In this document: piece by piece, positions 28,138-36,796 of the stretch | How the letters are laid out: the number at the start of each line of letters is the position of its first letter | Numbering within the stretch: position 1 is the first letter of the stretch | Assembly: GCA_949288585.1 (NCBI GenBank) | Contig: CASEKR010000001.1 | Location: forward strand, 60,691 to 124,690 | DNA: 64,000 nucleotides | Origin: an uncultured Bacteroides sp. | GTDB taxonomy: Bacteria; Bacteroidota; Bacteroidia; Bacteroidales; Bacteroidaceae | Direction of reading: 5' to 3' | Made by a program: the position numbers and the translations under genes | Notes under the pieces: generated by a model | Database searches by the model: none | Seen by the model: the letters and a program-made list of their open reading frames with translations, nothing else | What the model was told of the DNA's origin: nothing

Positions 28138-29454
28138 TCACTCGTCATACAACGCCTCCGCCGGCTGCACCCGCATCGCCTGGCGGGCAGGATACCAGAT
28201 GCCCAGCACAATCATCAACGCCATCAGCACCCACGTCATCGCAAGGGCCCAGAGGAAGCGGGCAACATCGAACGGCATCCGCTCCACGTCCACCAGTTCG
28301 GCCAGGCCCACGTTGAAGGCGATGACGGCGGCGGGCACGGCGGCCAGGGTCAACAGCAGCAACCCCTCGTCCATCAGCCGGCGGAACACCCCTCGGCGGG
28401 TGCTGCCGAAGGCCATGCGCAGGGCTATCTCCGAGCGGCGGTGCTGCGTGCGGAACCAGAAGGTGCCGATGACCCCCAGGAAGATGTTCAGCATCAGGAA
28501 GCCGATGACGCAGAGTTGCGTGCGCGCCTCGTTCACGTCGTCCATCTCCAGCATGCGTTGCAGGGCGGTGAAGGGCTGCACGTCCAGCAGGAAGACGTTG
28601 CCCAGGGTGTAGAGGCGGTCGGCGTCGTCCAGGAGTTTCTCCATGAAGTCCGCCCCCATGTCGGCCTCGGGCGTGAGGCGGAGGGACACCTGCACGTACA
28701 GCGGATTGCCCAGGTTGATGATGTCGGGGTCACGCAACTCATACCCTACTATCGGCCCGCCCCACTGCTCGGTGGTCTCGAAGTGCGACCAGCGCATCGG
28801 TTCGCAGATGCCCGCAATCTTGAAGGTATAGGTGCCGTCGCTTTGCGTGTAGTCGCACTCGTATCCCAGCAAGGGCAAGGCATCGGCATAACCCATCTTG
28901 GCATACCGGGTGGCAGAGACATAGTTGCGGGAGACGATGACGTTGCGGTCCGAGCGGTGCAGGACCTCGGCCAGGGAGTCGGGGCTGGTGGTGGACACCT
29001 TGCGCCCGTCCGCCGTCTGCACGGCCACCCCCTGCACGCGGAACATCCGGAAATAGTCCGGCTGCCCCCAACGCAGCATCGCGTGGGTCAGCACGCTGTC
29101 GATGCGCAGGTTGAAGCTGTTGCTCCCGTCAATATACGGGATACTGTTCTGCGACACCGCCACATATTCCACGCCGGGACGGTGGCGCAGGCGTTCCACA
29201 ATCTCCAGCAGGTTCCTCATGTCCGCCTCGGCGTCGTCATCAGGCCGATAGCCCTCCGCCTGGGGCGTGAGGCGGTTGAAGGAAAGTTCGTAGCAGTGCT
29301 CCGTGTCGAAGCCCATCGGTTGCAAGTAAGTGCGGACGGTGACATACGTCCAGTCCACCAGGTACCACATCACGGCGAACACCACCAGCAGTTCGACGGC
29401 CAGCCAGAGGTTGGCGCGCCGTTCGTTTCGTATTTGTCTCAACAAGTCGTTCAT
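28138..29454 (-). CDS. Half-size MacB/FtsX-type ABC permease, B type (fourth pair)
   Basis: 438 residues. N-terminal RNERRANLWLAVELLVV leads into membrane helix 1, then a large periplasmic domain (about 45-270) and three C-terminal FtsX helices, ending ARQAMRVQPAEALYDE. This N-terminus and ending define the B type also seen at 31084, 35451 and 38334. Such proteins do not transport through the bilayer but transmit ATP-driven motion to periplasmic partners. Start ATG 29454 (not TTG 29466). Last gene of the second sigma-54-type unit. Confidence 0.9.
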   Translation of the reverse strand: MNDLLRQIRNERRANLWLAVELLVVFAVMWYLVDWTYVTVRTYLQPMGFDTEHCYELSFNRLTPQAEGYRPDDDAEADMRNLLEIVERLRHRPGVEYVAVSQNSIPYIDGSNSFNLRIDSVLTHAMLRWGQPDYFRMFRVQGVAVQTADGRKVSTTSPDSLAEVLHRSDRNVIVSRNYVSATRYAKMGYADALPLLGYECDYTQSDGTYTFKIAGICEPMRWSHFETTEQWGGPIVGYELRDPDIINLGNPLYVQVSLRLTPEADMGADFMEKLLDDADRLYTLGNVFLLDVQPFTALQRMLEMDDVNEARTQLCVIGFLMLNIFLGVIGTFWFRTQHRRSEIALRMAFGSTRRGVFRRLMDEGLLLLTLAAVPAAVIAFNVGLAELVDVERMPFDVARFLWALAMTWVLMALMIVLGIWYPARQAMRVQPAEALYDE

Positions 29455-29496
29455 TATTCTCAACAATTTAAGTAGTTTATCCTATACATTCCGGGG

Positions 29497-29646
29497 GCAC
29501 TACGGTGAGGGTCGAATCGTCACCGTAGTGACGACCTCCTCTTCACTAGGGTGACGGAGCCGTGCTCACTACGGTGACGGAAGCATCGTCACCGTAGTGA
29601 CGATTTCAGCCTCACCAAGGTGAAGATTCAGCCCTCACCGGGGTCT
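29497..29646. repeat. Seven-unit array of TCAC-N4-GTGA palindromes, exact 23-bp period
   Basis: TCAC-type half-sites begin at 29497 (CAC only), 29520, 29543, 29566, 29589, 29612 and 29635, always 23 bp apart; in the first six a GTGA follows after four bases, in the last only GGT remains. The four central bases vary (TACG, CGTA, TAGG, CAAG). The array fills the gap between two permease genes. Confidence 0.92.
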
Positions 29647-29649
29647 CGG

Positions 29650-30933
29650 TCACTCCTTCTGATTGATGGCCTCCACGATGTTCATCCGGGAAGCCCGCCA
29701 CGCCGGCAAGGCCGAGCTTAACAGGTTCATTACCAGGCAGAAGAAGAATGCCGCGAGGAACACCCACGGGCTGAGCAGCTGCCCGGCGGTCAGCGTGGTC
29801 TCGCCCGCCAGGTAGGCGTTGGCCGAGGTGCCGAAGAGGAATCCGTCGAGCAGGAACGTGGCCGCATAGCTCAGCGCGAGGCCCAGGACGCCCGCGAGGA
29901 TGGTGAGTAAAAGATTCTCAACAAAAACCTGCCGCAGCAGTTCCCCGCCCGTGGCGCCGAACGCCTTGCGGACGCCAATCTCGGCCATGCGCCGCCGCAT
30001 CCGCGAGTGGGTCATGCCGCTCAGGTTGATGGCGGGGACGATGAGCAGGATGAGGAATACGGCCACGTAGCGCAACACGACCGACTGCGTGTCCGGCGTC
30101 TCGGCCCACGTGCGGTAGAGGTGGGTGAAGTGCGTGTCGGGCTGCCCCAGGTAGAAGACGCCGTAATCGGGCTGCGCGTCGTTGTACCGCTGGCGCAGGC
30201 GTTCGCACTCCTCGCGGATGGCGGGGAAGTCGGCGGCATTCTTGGCCAGGATGGCGGCGTGCATCGGCCCCATCAGGTTGTAGCCCCAGGTGTTGGCCTC
30301 GGCGGTGCCGCAGGTGTAGGGAATCCACAGTTGCGCGTAGCTGTCCGCCGCCAGCATGGAGACGTCGGCCACGACGCCCGCCACCCGGTAGTCCACGTGG
30401 TTCAGCAGCAGATGCCGGCCCGCCACGCCGTCCGTCTGCCCGAAGAGCCGCCGCGCCACGTGGGCCGCAATGACCACGCGGGGCAGGGCGCTTTGGAAGT
30501 CGGCCTCGCTGAAGGGTTTCCCGTCCAGGAAGCGGAATTGGAAGACGCGCCAGAAGTCGGTGTCCACCTGCCGCATGTCGGCCGTCAGCTTCTGGCCGGC
30601 GGGCAGGGAGACGCGCACCTTCTCCACGTCGGCATAGAGGGTGACGGCCTCCGGCGTGGTGAGCACCTTGAAACATTCGCGGCCCGTCTGCACGGACATG
30701 CGGCTGTTCATGCCGCCATCGGTCGCGCCCTTGGGACGGGCGGTCATGTTGGGGACGTAGAGCGTGCGGCTGCGGTTCACCTCGGGGGCGCAGTCAGCCG
30801 TCCGCGCCCTGAGGGTGATGACCACCACCATGATCATGCAGATGGACAACGCCGTGCCCAGCAGGGAGACCCACGTGATGACGGGGTTCTCGCGGAGGTG
30901 GTAGAGGGATTGGAGGAAGTATTGTCGGAACAT
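29650..30933 (-). CDS. Half-size MacB/FtsX-type ABC permease, A type (fourth pair)
   Basis: 427 residues, start MFRQYFLQSLYHLRENP, membrane helix near 20-42, periplasmic MacB_PCD-like domain, then three membrane helices in the FtsX domain with VPAINLSGMTHSRMRRRMAE and GVRKAFGATGGELLRQ, ending WRASRMNIVEAINQKE. The start is ATG 30933: the longer frame begins inside an intergenic repeat. A-type features are shared with 32474, 36797 and 39769. Confidence 0.9.
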   Translation of the reverse strand: MFRQYFLQSLYHLRENPVITWVSLLGTALSICMIMVVVITLRARTADCAPEVNRSRTLYVPNMTARPKGATDGGMNSRMSVQTGRECFKVLTTPEAVTLYADVEKVRVSLPAGQKLTADMRQVDTDFWRVFQFRFLDGKPFSEADFQSALPRVVIAAHVARRLFGQTDGVAGRHLLLNHVDYRVAGVVADVSMLAADSYAQLWIPYTCGTAEANTWGYNLMGPMHAAILAKNAADFPAIREECERLRQRYNDAQPDYGVFYLGQPDTHFTHLYRTWAETPDTQSVVLRYVAVFLILLIVPAINLSGMTHSRMRRRMAEIGVRKAFGATGGELLRQVFVENLLLTILAGVLGLALSYAATFLLDGFLFGTSANAYLAGETTLTAGQLLSPWVFLAAFFFCLVMNLLSSALPAWRASRMNIVEAINQKE

Positions 30934-30942
30934 ATCGGTTGG

Positions 30943-31084
30943 TAAATGATAATTTAGTTGACGAGTTGACAAGTTAACAAGACTACGAGGACAGGGACAG
31001 GGCTTATCACTTGTAAATCTGTTTACTAACAGGCCTCGTTGCCTCGTTAACTCGTCCCCTTGTCAACTTATAAATTCCTATTTT
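30943..31084. repeat. Intercistronic hairpin cassette, GTTGAC type (copy 1)
   Basis: Begins TAAATGATAATTTA and ends TAAATTCCTATTT next to a stop codon. Between these borders lies a long imperfect hairpin: AGTTGACGAGTTGACAAG on the left pairs with the complement of CGTCCCCTTGTCAACT on the right. Nearly identical to 32336-32476. Confidence 0.92.
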
Positions 31085-32331
31085 CACTCATCATGCAACG
31101 CCTCCGCCGGCTGCACCTGCATCGCCCGGCGGGCGGGATACCAGATGCCGATGGCAATCATCAGGCCGATGAGCACGAAGGAGGTGCCAGCGCAAAGCAG
31201 CAGTCTCCCCCACTCCAACGTCGTGCCGTTGTGCCAGGCGTTCAGTTCGGCATAGGCCAGGTTGAAGTCAATGACAAGGGCGGGTATGGTGACTATCAGC
31301 AGGAGGGAGAAACCCTCGCTGAGCAGACGGGCAAAGACAGCACGGTTCGTCGCCCCGTTCACCTTGTGCAAGGCAATCTCGCCTCGGCGTTGCTGCGTGC
31401 GGAACCAGAACGTGCCCAGCAGACCCAGGAAGATATTCAACAAGAGGAAGCCCAGGCCGATGCAATAGTTGCGCAGCTGGTTCATCTCGCTCTGCTGGTA
31501 ATTGCGGCGGATGTCCGTGAAGCTGCGGATATCGGCGATGTAGATGTTGCCAATGCGATACTGGCTCTCACTATCTGCCTTCAGGCAGGCGATAAAGTCA
31601 TGGTCCTGCCCTTCCTTCACGCGGACACACAATTCGCAGTCCGAGTCAATCCATCCGCCGCCTATCAGTTCCAGGTTGTAGGCATAGCTGTAACAGAAAC
31701 GGGCTTGCTGGAAGTCGTCGTAGCGCACCTCTTGCAAGGCCGCCCCCAAGCGGTAGTTACGCGTCGTGTCGCCGAAGAGGTGGAAACCCTCCTTACCCAC
31801 AAGCGAGGTGGCGCGGATGCCATAGTGGCGGAACAGGTTGTCAGAGACCAGCACGTCGCCCCGGCGGAGCATCTCGGTCAGTTGTTCGGACGTTTCGCCC
31901 TGCGTGCCCCGGTAGCGGAAGACGCGCGGAAAGTCGGGCGTCACCAAGCGACGGATGGTCCAATTGGGCGAGCGCAGGGTGTCGAACATAATGCGGTCAC
32001 TGCTGTTGCTCCCATTGTAAGGATAAGAGTTCAGCGAGAAGCTGACAGCCTCCACCTCCGGACGGTGGCGCAGGCGTTCGCCCAGTTCCGCCACGTCGGC
32101 CTCTTCGTCAGCCTCAGGTTGGTAGTCGGGACTTTTATCGGTCAGGCTGCCCATCTGGATGAGGTAGCAATGCTCGGCGTCGAAGCCGCGCGGTTCAAGA
32201 TAAGTAGCCAGGCGGCAATAGAGCAGGTCGACGATGTACCACATCACCACACTGACCAACAGCAGTTCGAGGGCCAGCCAGAGGTTCCCACGCCACTCGT
32301 TACGTATCTGTGTGAATAGTTTCTTTTGCAT
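31084..32331 (-). CDS. Half-size MacB/FtsX-type ABC permease, B type (third pair)
   Basis: 415 residues: MQKKLFTQIRNEWRGNLWLA into membrane helix 1, periplasmic domain with LEPRGFDAEHCYLIQMG, FtsX helices with LGLLGTFWFRTQQRRGEIAL, ending ARRAMQVQPAEALHDE. ATG 32331 chosen; the upstream extension (STRQLNYHL) is translated repeat DNA. It lies between two copies of the GTTGAC hairpin cassette. Confidence 0.9.
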   Translation of the reverse strand: MQKKLFTQIRNEWRGNLWLALELLLVSVVMWYIVDLLYCRLATYLEPRGFDAEHCYLIQMGSLTDKSPDYQPEADEEADVAELGERLRHRPEVEAVSFSLNSYPYNGSNSSDRIMFDTLRSPNWTIRRLVTPDFPRVFRYRGTQGETSEQLTEMLRRGDVLVSDNLFRHYGIRATSLVGKEGFHLFGDTTRNYRLGAALQEVRYDDFQQARFCYSYAYNLELIGGGWIDSDCELCVRVKEGQDHDFIACLKADSESQYRIGNIYIADIRSFTDIRRNYQQSEMNQLRNYCIGLGFLLLNIFLGLLGTFWFRTQQRRGEIALHKVNGATNRAVFARLLSEGFSLLLIVTIPALVIDFNLAYAELNAWHNGTTLEWGRLLLCAGTSFVLIGLMIAIGIWYPARRAMQVQPAEALHDE

Positions 32332-32335
32332 AAAC

Positions 32336-32476
32336 AAATGATAATTTAGTTGACGAGTTGACAAGTTAACAAGACTACGAGGACAGGGACAGGGCTTATC
32401 ACTTGTAAATCTGTTTACTAACAGGCCTTGTTGCCTCGTTAACTCGTCCCCTTGTCAACTTATAAATTCCTATTTA
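32336..32476. repeat. Intercistronic hairpin cassette, GTTGAC type (copy 2)
   Basis: Same sequence as 30943-31084 apart from a few substitutions, with borders AAATGATAATTTA and TAAATTCCTATTTA. The TTA at the right end is the stop codon TAA of the upstream cistron read on the minus strand. Confidence 0.92.
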
Positions 32477-33769
32477 GTGTAGCCTCCCTCCTATCGCCTC
32501 CACGATGTTCATCCTTGACGCGCGCCAGGCGGGCAGTCCCGAACTGAGCAGGTTGAGCACGAAGCAGAACAGCAGCGCCCACCCAAATGTCGAGGCATGC
32601 AGCAGGATGGAGGCATCCACCGTGGGAGGGTTGAGCGTCGCGCTGTACTCCTGGGCGAAGAAAACGCTGTCGCCCATATAGGCGAAGGCCACACTGAGCA
32701 GCAAGCCCACGATGCCCGCCAAGAGCGTGACAATGAGGTTCTCGCCCAATATCTGCCCCATCAGTTCGCCACGGGTGGAACCGAAGGCACGACGTACGCC
32801 AATCTCACTGACTCGCTGGCGCAGGCGGCTCTGTGTCATGCTGCTCAGGTTGATGGCTGGCACGATAAGCAGAATGAGGAAGATGACCCACCGTTCGCGC
32901 CGCGCCGACTTCACGTCCGGCTCCCAGTTGGCAGCCATGGCGATGGAGTTCTTCTCTTGGTCATAGGGACGATTGCGGCTGATAAACTCCCAGCCATTCT
33001 CGCCAATCACCCGGTTGTAAGCCTCCAGCCGACGGCCACACTCCGCGCGGATGGCGGGGAAGTCGTCGCGGTCCTTGGCCAGGATGGTGCACGACATCAT
33101 ACCCATCAGGCCACCGTTCCACGTGTTATCCGCCTGGCCGGTCGACGTATAAGGAATCCAGACCTGCGCGTATGCCATGTCGGCCAAGGTCGACACATCT
33201 TGCACCACGCCGCAGACGCGGTATGGCGCATGAGCCAGGAGAAACTCACGCCCGGCCACATCGGTAGTGCCGAACAACGAGCGAGCCACACTCTCGGTGA
33301 CGACGGCCACCGGCTGCCCGGCATCGAACATGGCACGGTCATAGGGCTTCCCGTCAGTGAAGGCAAAGTCGAACACGCGCCAGAAGTCGTCGTCCGTCTC
33401 CTTCACGTCCACCGCCGTGGCAGGTTGGTTGGGCAGGTTGACGGGCGTGACTGTGGTGCCGACAGTATAGATAGTAACAGCCTCGGGCGTCTCTAACGAC
33501 TTATACAACTCGCGCCCCGTGCGGGCACTCATGGGGCCGTTACTCGTGTTGCCCTCACCCCATTTGTCATAGCCGATGCTGCTGTAACGCACGTGCAGGA
33601 AACGGTCGCGGGCCGACTCCGGCGCAAAGGGAGCTACCTTGACCTGCTGCATCATCACCACCAGCATGATGAGGAAGATGGACAGGGCCGTGCCTAGAAT
33701 GTTCACTGTGCTGATGAGCGGCTGCTGGCGCAACTGGCTCCAGGCTTGTTGGAAGTATTGCTTGAACAT
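32474..33769 (-). CDS. Half-size MacB/FtsX-type ABC permease, A type (third pair)
   Basis: 431 residues: MFKQYFQQAWSQLRQQPLIS, membrane helix near 21-43, periplasmic domain, then IVPAINLSSMTQSRLRQRVSE and GVRRAFGSTRGELMGQILGE and the final helices, ending WRASRMNIVEAIGGRLH. An earlier ATG at 33781 overlaps the stop of the DUF2807 gene (ATGA), so translational coupling is possible; I prefer 33769 because it aligns with the other A-type starts. Confidence 0.9.
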   Translation of the reverse strand: MFKQYFQQAWSQLRQQPLISTVNILGTALSIFLIMLVVMMQQVKVAPFAPESARDRFLHVRYSSIGYDKWGEGNTSNGPMSARTGRELYKSLETPEAVTIYTVGTTVTPVNLPNQPATAVDVKETDDDFWRVFDFAFTDGKPYDRAMFDAGQPVAVVTESVARSLFGTTDVAGREFLLAHAPYRVCGVVQDVSTLADMAYAQVWIPYTSTGQADNTWNGGLMGMMSCTILAKDRDDFPAIRAECGRRLEAYNRVIGENGWEFISRNRPYDQEKNSIAMAANWEPDVKSARRERWVIFLILLIVPAINLSSMTQSRLRQRVSEIGVRRAFGSTRGELMGQILGENLIVTLLAGIVGLLLSVAFAYMGDSVFFAQEYSATLNPPTVDASILLHASTFGWALLFCFVLNLLSSGLPAWRASRMNIVEAIGGRLH

Positions 33770-33777
33770 GGCTTGTC

Positions 33778-34401
33778 TCATTTTTCTTCTATATGCAGTC
33801 CTTTGGTATCCAAGTCACCGATGCCGCCACGGCTCAGGTTGGCCGAACGGGCGTTGCCACGCAGGGTGACGCTGCCCACACCGTGCATGGAGGCATTCAC
33901 ATAGTCGCAGTTCACGGTGATTTCCGCATCGCCCACGCCATCCAGATTGAGATCGAGGTTGCGGCAAGCGAGGTTGTCAATCTCCACTTCGCCCACGCCG
34001 TCAATGTCAATGTCCAGGTCGCCGTCCAGCTTCAAGGCACCTTCGCAACGGAAGGAACCCACGCCCCGGAACTCAATGCCGTCCAGGCTCGGGGCGGACA
34101 GATAAATCATGCCCCCGTTGTTTCCCCGTCCGGATTTGCCCTTAAGACCGATGTGCAGCGTCCCATTGTCGGAGACGGAGGTCGTGGTATGGTTCACGTT
34201 CTTCTCCTTGCCTTCGATGCGCAGGGAGTAGTTGTCCGCCTGGGTGAAGATAATCTCGCCCACGGCGGTGATGTCTAGGGCGTGGAAGGCTTCGACCTTG
34301 CGCGTCTGGGTGACACGAGCATTCCCATCCCTGGCGCATACGGCAGTGGCACAGAAGAAAGCCAGGGTGGCAGCCAAAAGGGCATAAATTATGGTATTCA
34401 T
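33778..34401 (-). CDS. DUF2807 (GIN domain) secreted protein
   Basis: 207 residues: signal peptide (1-23) then a repetitive right-handed beta-helix-like domain with many Asp/Gly/Val repeats (LDIDIDGVGEVEIDNLA, LDLNLDGVGDAEITVN), the hallmark of head GIN-domain putative autotransporter adhesins in Bacteroidetes. It sits between the ATPase and the first permease of the second unit and overlaps the permease frame by four bases, so it is probably part of the system: an envelope-stress sensor or a substrate are both possible. Confidence 0.85.
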   Translation of the reverse strand: MNTIIYALLAATLAFFCATAVCARDGNARVTQTRKVEAFHALDITAVGEIIFTQADNYSLRIEGKEKNVNHTTTSVSDNGTLHIGLKGKSGRGNNGGMIYLSAPSLDGIEFRGVGSFRCEGALKLDGDLDIDIDGVGEVEIDNLACRNLDLNLDGVGDAEITVNCDYVNASMHGVGSVTLRGNARSANLSRGGIGDLDTKGLHIEEK

Positions 34402-34418
34402 AATGATATGTTGCTTGT

Positions 34419-34616
34419 TAAATGATAATTTATATGCGCGCTTTGCGCGCAGTAGTTAAAGAAGTTAGAAGAAGTTATTGCCCGCCAAAGGCGGGCTAAG
34501 GAGTTAAAGCCAATAGTAAGGCATTGACTTTAACTTCTAACGGAGCGAAGCGAAGTGATAACTTCTTTAACTCCTATAACTTCTCCGGCGGCCTCCGGCC
34601 GCTAAATTCCTATTTA
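34419..34616. repeat. Intercistronic hairpin cassette, GCGCGC type (copy 1)
   Basis: Same borders as the GTTGAC cassettes (TAAATGATAATTTA at 34419-34432 and TAAATTCCTATTTA at 34603-34616) but a different insert: GCGCGCTTTGCGCGC, then AGTTAAAGAAGTTAGAAGAA, a CCCGCCAAAGGCGGG hairpin, and a distal TAACTTCTTTAACTCC that pairs with the proximal part. The last three bases form the stop codon of the ATPase gene. Confidence 0.92.
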
Positions 34617-35285
34617 CCCCACCAAGTGCCCATCGAAGAAGTGCACTGTGCGGCTGGTCAGTTTCGATTGGGCTTCATTGTGCGTCACCATGACAATCGT
34701 GCGGCCGTCCACCCGGTTAAGCTGCTGGAGGATTTCCATCACCTCGGCACCCATCTTCGAGTCCAGATTGCCGGTAGGTTCGTCGGCCAGGATGATTTCC
34801 GGGTTACCGACGATGGCACGGGCGATGGCCACACGCTGGCACTGACCGCCGGAGAGTTGCGTGGGCATGTGGCGCATGCGGTGCGTCATGCCCACCTTGG
34901 CCAACACCTCTTCGGCCAGGCGGCGGCGCTCCTTGGCACCCACCTTGCGGTAAAGCAACGGAAGCTCCACGTTGTCTATCACGTTGAGCGAGTTAATCAG
35001 GTGGAACGACTGGAAGACAAAACCCAGGTTCTTGTTGCGGAAGGCAGCCAGTTCCTTGTCTTTCATGTGCGAGGTATCCGTGCCCGCAATCTCCACCGTG
35101 CCTGTCGAAGGCACGTCCAGCAGGCCCATGATGTTCAGCAAGGTAGACTTTCCGCAACCGGAGGGTCCCATGACACTCAGGAACTCCCCTTTCTCTACTT
35201 CCATATTGACGTCCTCGAGGGCGAGGGTTTCTACTTCGTCGGTACGATAGATCTTGGTAATGTTTGTTAGCTTAATCATTGACAT
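34614..35285 (-). CDS. LolD/MacB-type ABC transporter ATPase
   Basis: 223 residues, complete: Walker [11 protein letters not shown]-loop FVFQSFHL, signature LSGGQCQR, Walker [14 protein letters not shown]-loop MVTHNE. The LDSKMGAEVM context is typical of the MacB/LolD/FtsE family that drives FtsX-fold permeases. It is the only ATPase for the eight half permeases in this cluster. First gene behind the sigma-54-like promoter at 35350. ATG 35279 is an alternative start. Confidence 0.95.
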   Translation of the reverse strand: MSMIKLTNITKIYRTDEVETLALEDVNMEVEKGEFLSVMGPSGCGKSTLLNIMGLLDVPSTGTVEIAGTDTSHMKDKELAAFRNKNLGFVFQSFHLINSLNVIDNVELPLLYRKVGAKERRRLAEEVLAKVGMTHRMRHMPTQLSGGQCQRVAIARAIVGNPEIILADEPTGNLDSKMGAEVMEILQQLNRVDGRTIVMVTHNEAQSKLTSRTVHFFDGHLVG

Positions 35286-35349
35286 AGTACTATTGTTTTT
35301 ACTGGTTTATTATTATTTGATTTTATTACTTGCTATTCGGTTCTGGAGA

Positions 35350-35367
35350 ATCAAATGCTGTGCCAAA
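35350..35367 (-). promoter_or_regulatory. Sigma-54-type promoter (TGGCAC-N5-TTGAT) for the ATPase unit
   Basis: Read on the minus strand: TTTTGGCAC, five bases (AGCAT), TTGAT. The -24 box is perfect and the -12 box matches four of five positions of TTGCW. It lies about 65 bases before the ATPase start, with an AT-rich leader. Confidence 0.65.
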
Positions 35368-35407
35368 ACGGTAAGTATCTAATTCCTTTATGTTTATCCG
35401 TCCATCA

Positions 35408-35447
35408 GGGTGTCCGATACCGGACGCTCCTGTCCGCTTTCGGTGTA
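35408..35447. promoter_or_regulatory. Two GTCCG-N4-CGGAC-type palindromes, likely activator sites
   Basis: Site 1: GTCCG (35412-35416), ATAC, CGGAC (35421-35425), preceded by GGGT. Site 2: TGTCCG (35431-35436), CTTT, CGGTGT (35441-35446). Centres are exactly 20 bp apart and site 1 is 56 bp upstream of the -24 box centre. Interpreted as binding sites for an NtrC-type enhancer-binding protein. Confidence 0.6.
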
Positions 35448-35450
35448 CGC

Positions 35451-36761
35451 CTACTCGTCGCGCAGGGCCTCGGTGGGCGGTATGCGGCTTATCTTCCTTG
35501 CGGGGATGTAGACGCCTATCGACACCACCAGCAGCAGGACGACGTAAACGATGAACGACACGATGAAGAAGTGCAGCCAGAAGAAGTCCGTCCAATACTC
35601 CGGCCGCAGGATGTCCCAATACATCGCCCCTCTGGAGAAGCCCTCGCTGATGCCGTATTGCAGGTAGATGAAGCAGCCGACGAGCGTGCCCACGGTGGTC
35701 AGCACCGCGCCCTCGCCCAACAGGAGGCGGACAATGTGCCCCGGCGTGGCACCGAAGGACAGCATCACCCCGACCTCTTCCCGGCGGGTGCGGGTCTGGA
35801 GCCAGAAGGTGCCCACCACTCCTAAGCAGAGGTTGACCAGGAAGAAGACGGCCACCAGCAGGTTGCGCCGATAGATGGGTGTGGTACTCCACGACTCGGA
35901 CTCGGCAATGCCCTGGCGGTAGGTCTTAAGATCGCGGGCATAGACGTTGCCGGCACGGAGGTTCTGGAGCATCCAAGGCTTGAAGCCATGCTGGAAGCGT
36001 TCCTGGCTGACGCCCTCCTTCAGCCGGACCAATATCTGTGCTTCGCCGGGCACGCAGCCGGCCATTTGGGAAGGAGTGACAGGACGGAAGGCGATGGGCA
36101 CAGGGCGCTGGTAGCTATAAAACTTGGTTGCCCCTACCGTGCCTATGATGTTGATATAGGTAGTGTCTGTTTCCGTGTACTTCCTCCAGAAACGTTTGTG
36201 ACGAGGGTCGTCGGTATGGAAGATGTAGTCCAGGGTGTTCGCATCTATCACCAGGTCTTTCTCGCCATAGGAATAGTCGGACAGTTCGGCTGGAGACAGG
36301 CCCTTGCCGGGGCGGAAGCCATAGGTCTCGAAGAAATGGGTGTGGGGCAGGAAGTCGACCAGGTAGACATTGGTGCCTTTGCCCGTGGTATCGCCTGCGG
36401 CCTGGTAGGTATTGGTGCTGCTGCCCTGCGAAGCGGGGTAACTGAATCCCAACAGGGGCGTAGCCTGTTCCACGTCGGGATATTGGCGGACGCGTTCCAC
36501 CAAGTGGAGGTAGGCATCCATGCGGGCATCGAGTTCATTGGCCACAGAGTCGTAGCCGGGCGCCGAGCGTTGCAGCACGTCCACAGACAGGAGGCAGAGG
36601 CGGTCGGCATCGTAGCCCAGGGGAAGCATACGGTCGTGCGTCACCACGATGACGGGGTCGAAGATGGCCCACGAAAGGATGCACACCAGGATGAGTTCGG
36701 CCAGCAGCCAACCATTGCGCTTGCGGCGGGCCCAGAGGGTTTTGAGTATCAGTTTAAACAT
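35451..36761 (-). CDS. Half-size MacB/FtsX-type ABC permease, B type (second pair)
   Basis: 436 residues: LKTLWARRKRNGWLLAELIL into helix 1, periplasmic domain with LPLGYDADRLCLLSVDV, then FtsX helices with LGVVGTFWLQTRTRREEVGV and a final ARKISRIPPTEALRDE. Last gene of the first unit; its stop codon lies just upstream of the activator sites for the second unit. Only 35 bases separate it from the preceding A-type gene. Confidence 0.9.
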   Translation of the reverse strand: MFKLILKTLWARRKRNGWLLAELILVCILSWAIFDPVIVVTHDRMLPLGYDADRLCLLSVDVLQRSAPGYDSVANELDARMDAYLHLVERVRQYPDVEQATPLLGFSYPASQGSSTNTYQAAGDTTGKGTNVYLVDFLPHTHFFETYGFRPGKGLSPAELSDYSYGEKDLVIDANTLDYIFHTDDPRHKRFWRKYTETDTTYINIIGTVGATKFYSYQRPVPIAFRPVTPSQMAGCVPGEAQILVRLKEGVSQERFQHGFKPWMLQNLRAGNVYARDLKTYRQGIAESESWSTTPIYRRNLLVAVFFLVNLCLGVVGTFWLQTRTRREEVGVMLSFGATPGHIVRLLLGEGAVLTTVGTLVGCFIYLQYGISEGFSRGAMYWDILRPEYWTDFFWLHFFIVSFIVYVVLLLVVSIGVYIPARKISRIPPTEALRDE

Positions 36762-36796
36762 CTTTTAATGACGAATTAAGGATGATGAATGAAGAA

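Noticed and set aside
30934-30972. N-terminal extension MSTRQLNYHL on permease frames (also at 32332-32364)
   Set aside because: It is the translated AGTTGAC/TAAATTATC border of the repeat cassette and identical in two unrelated positions; the real ATG lies just downstream.
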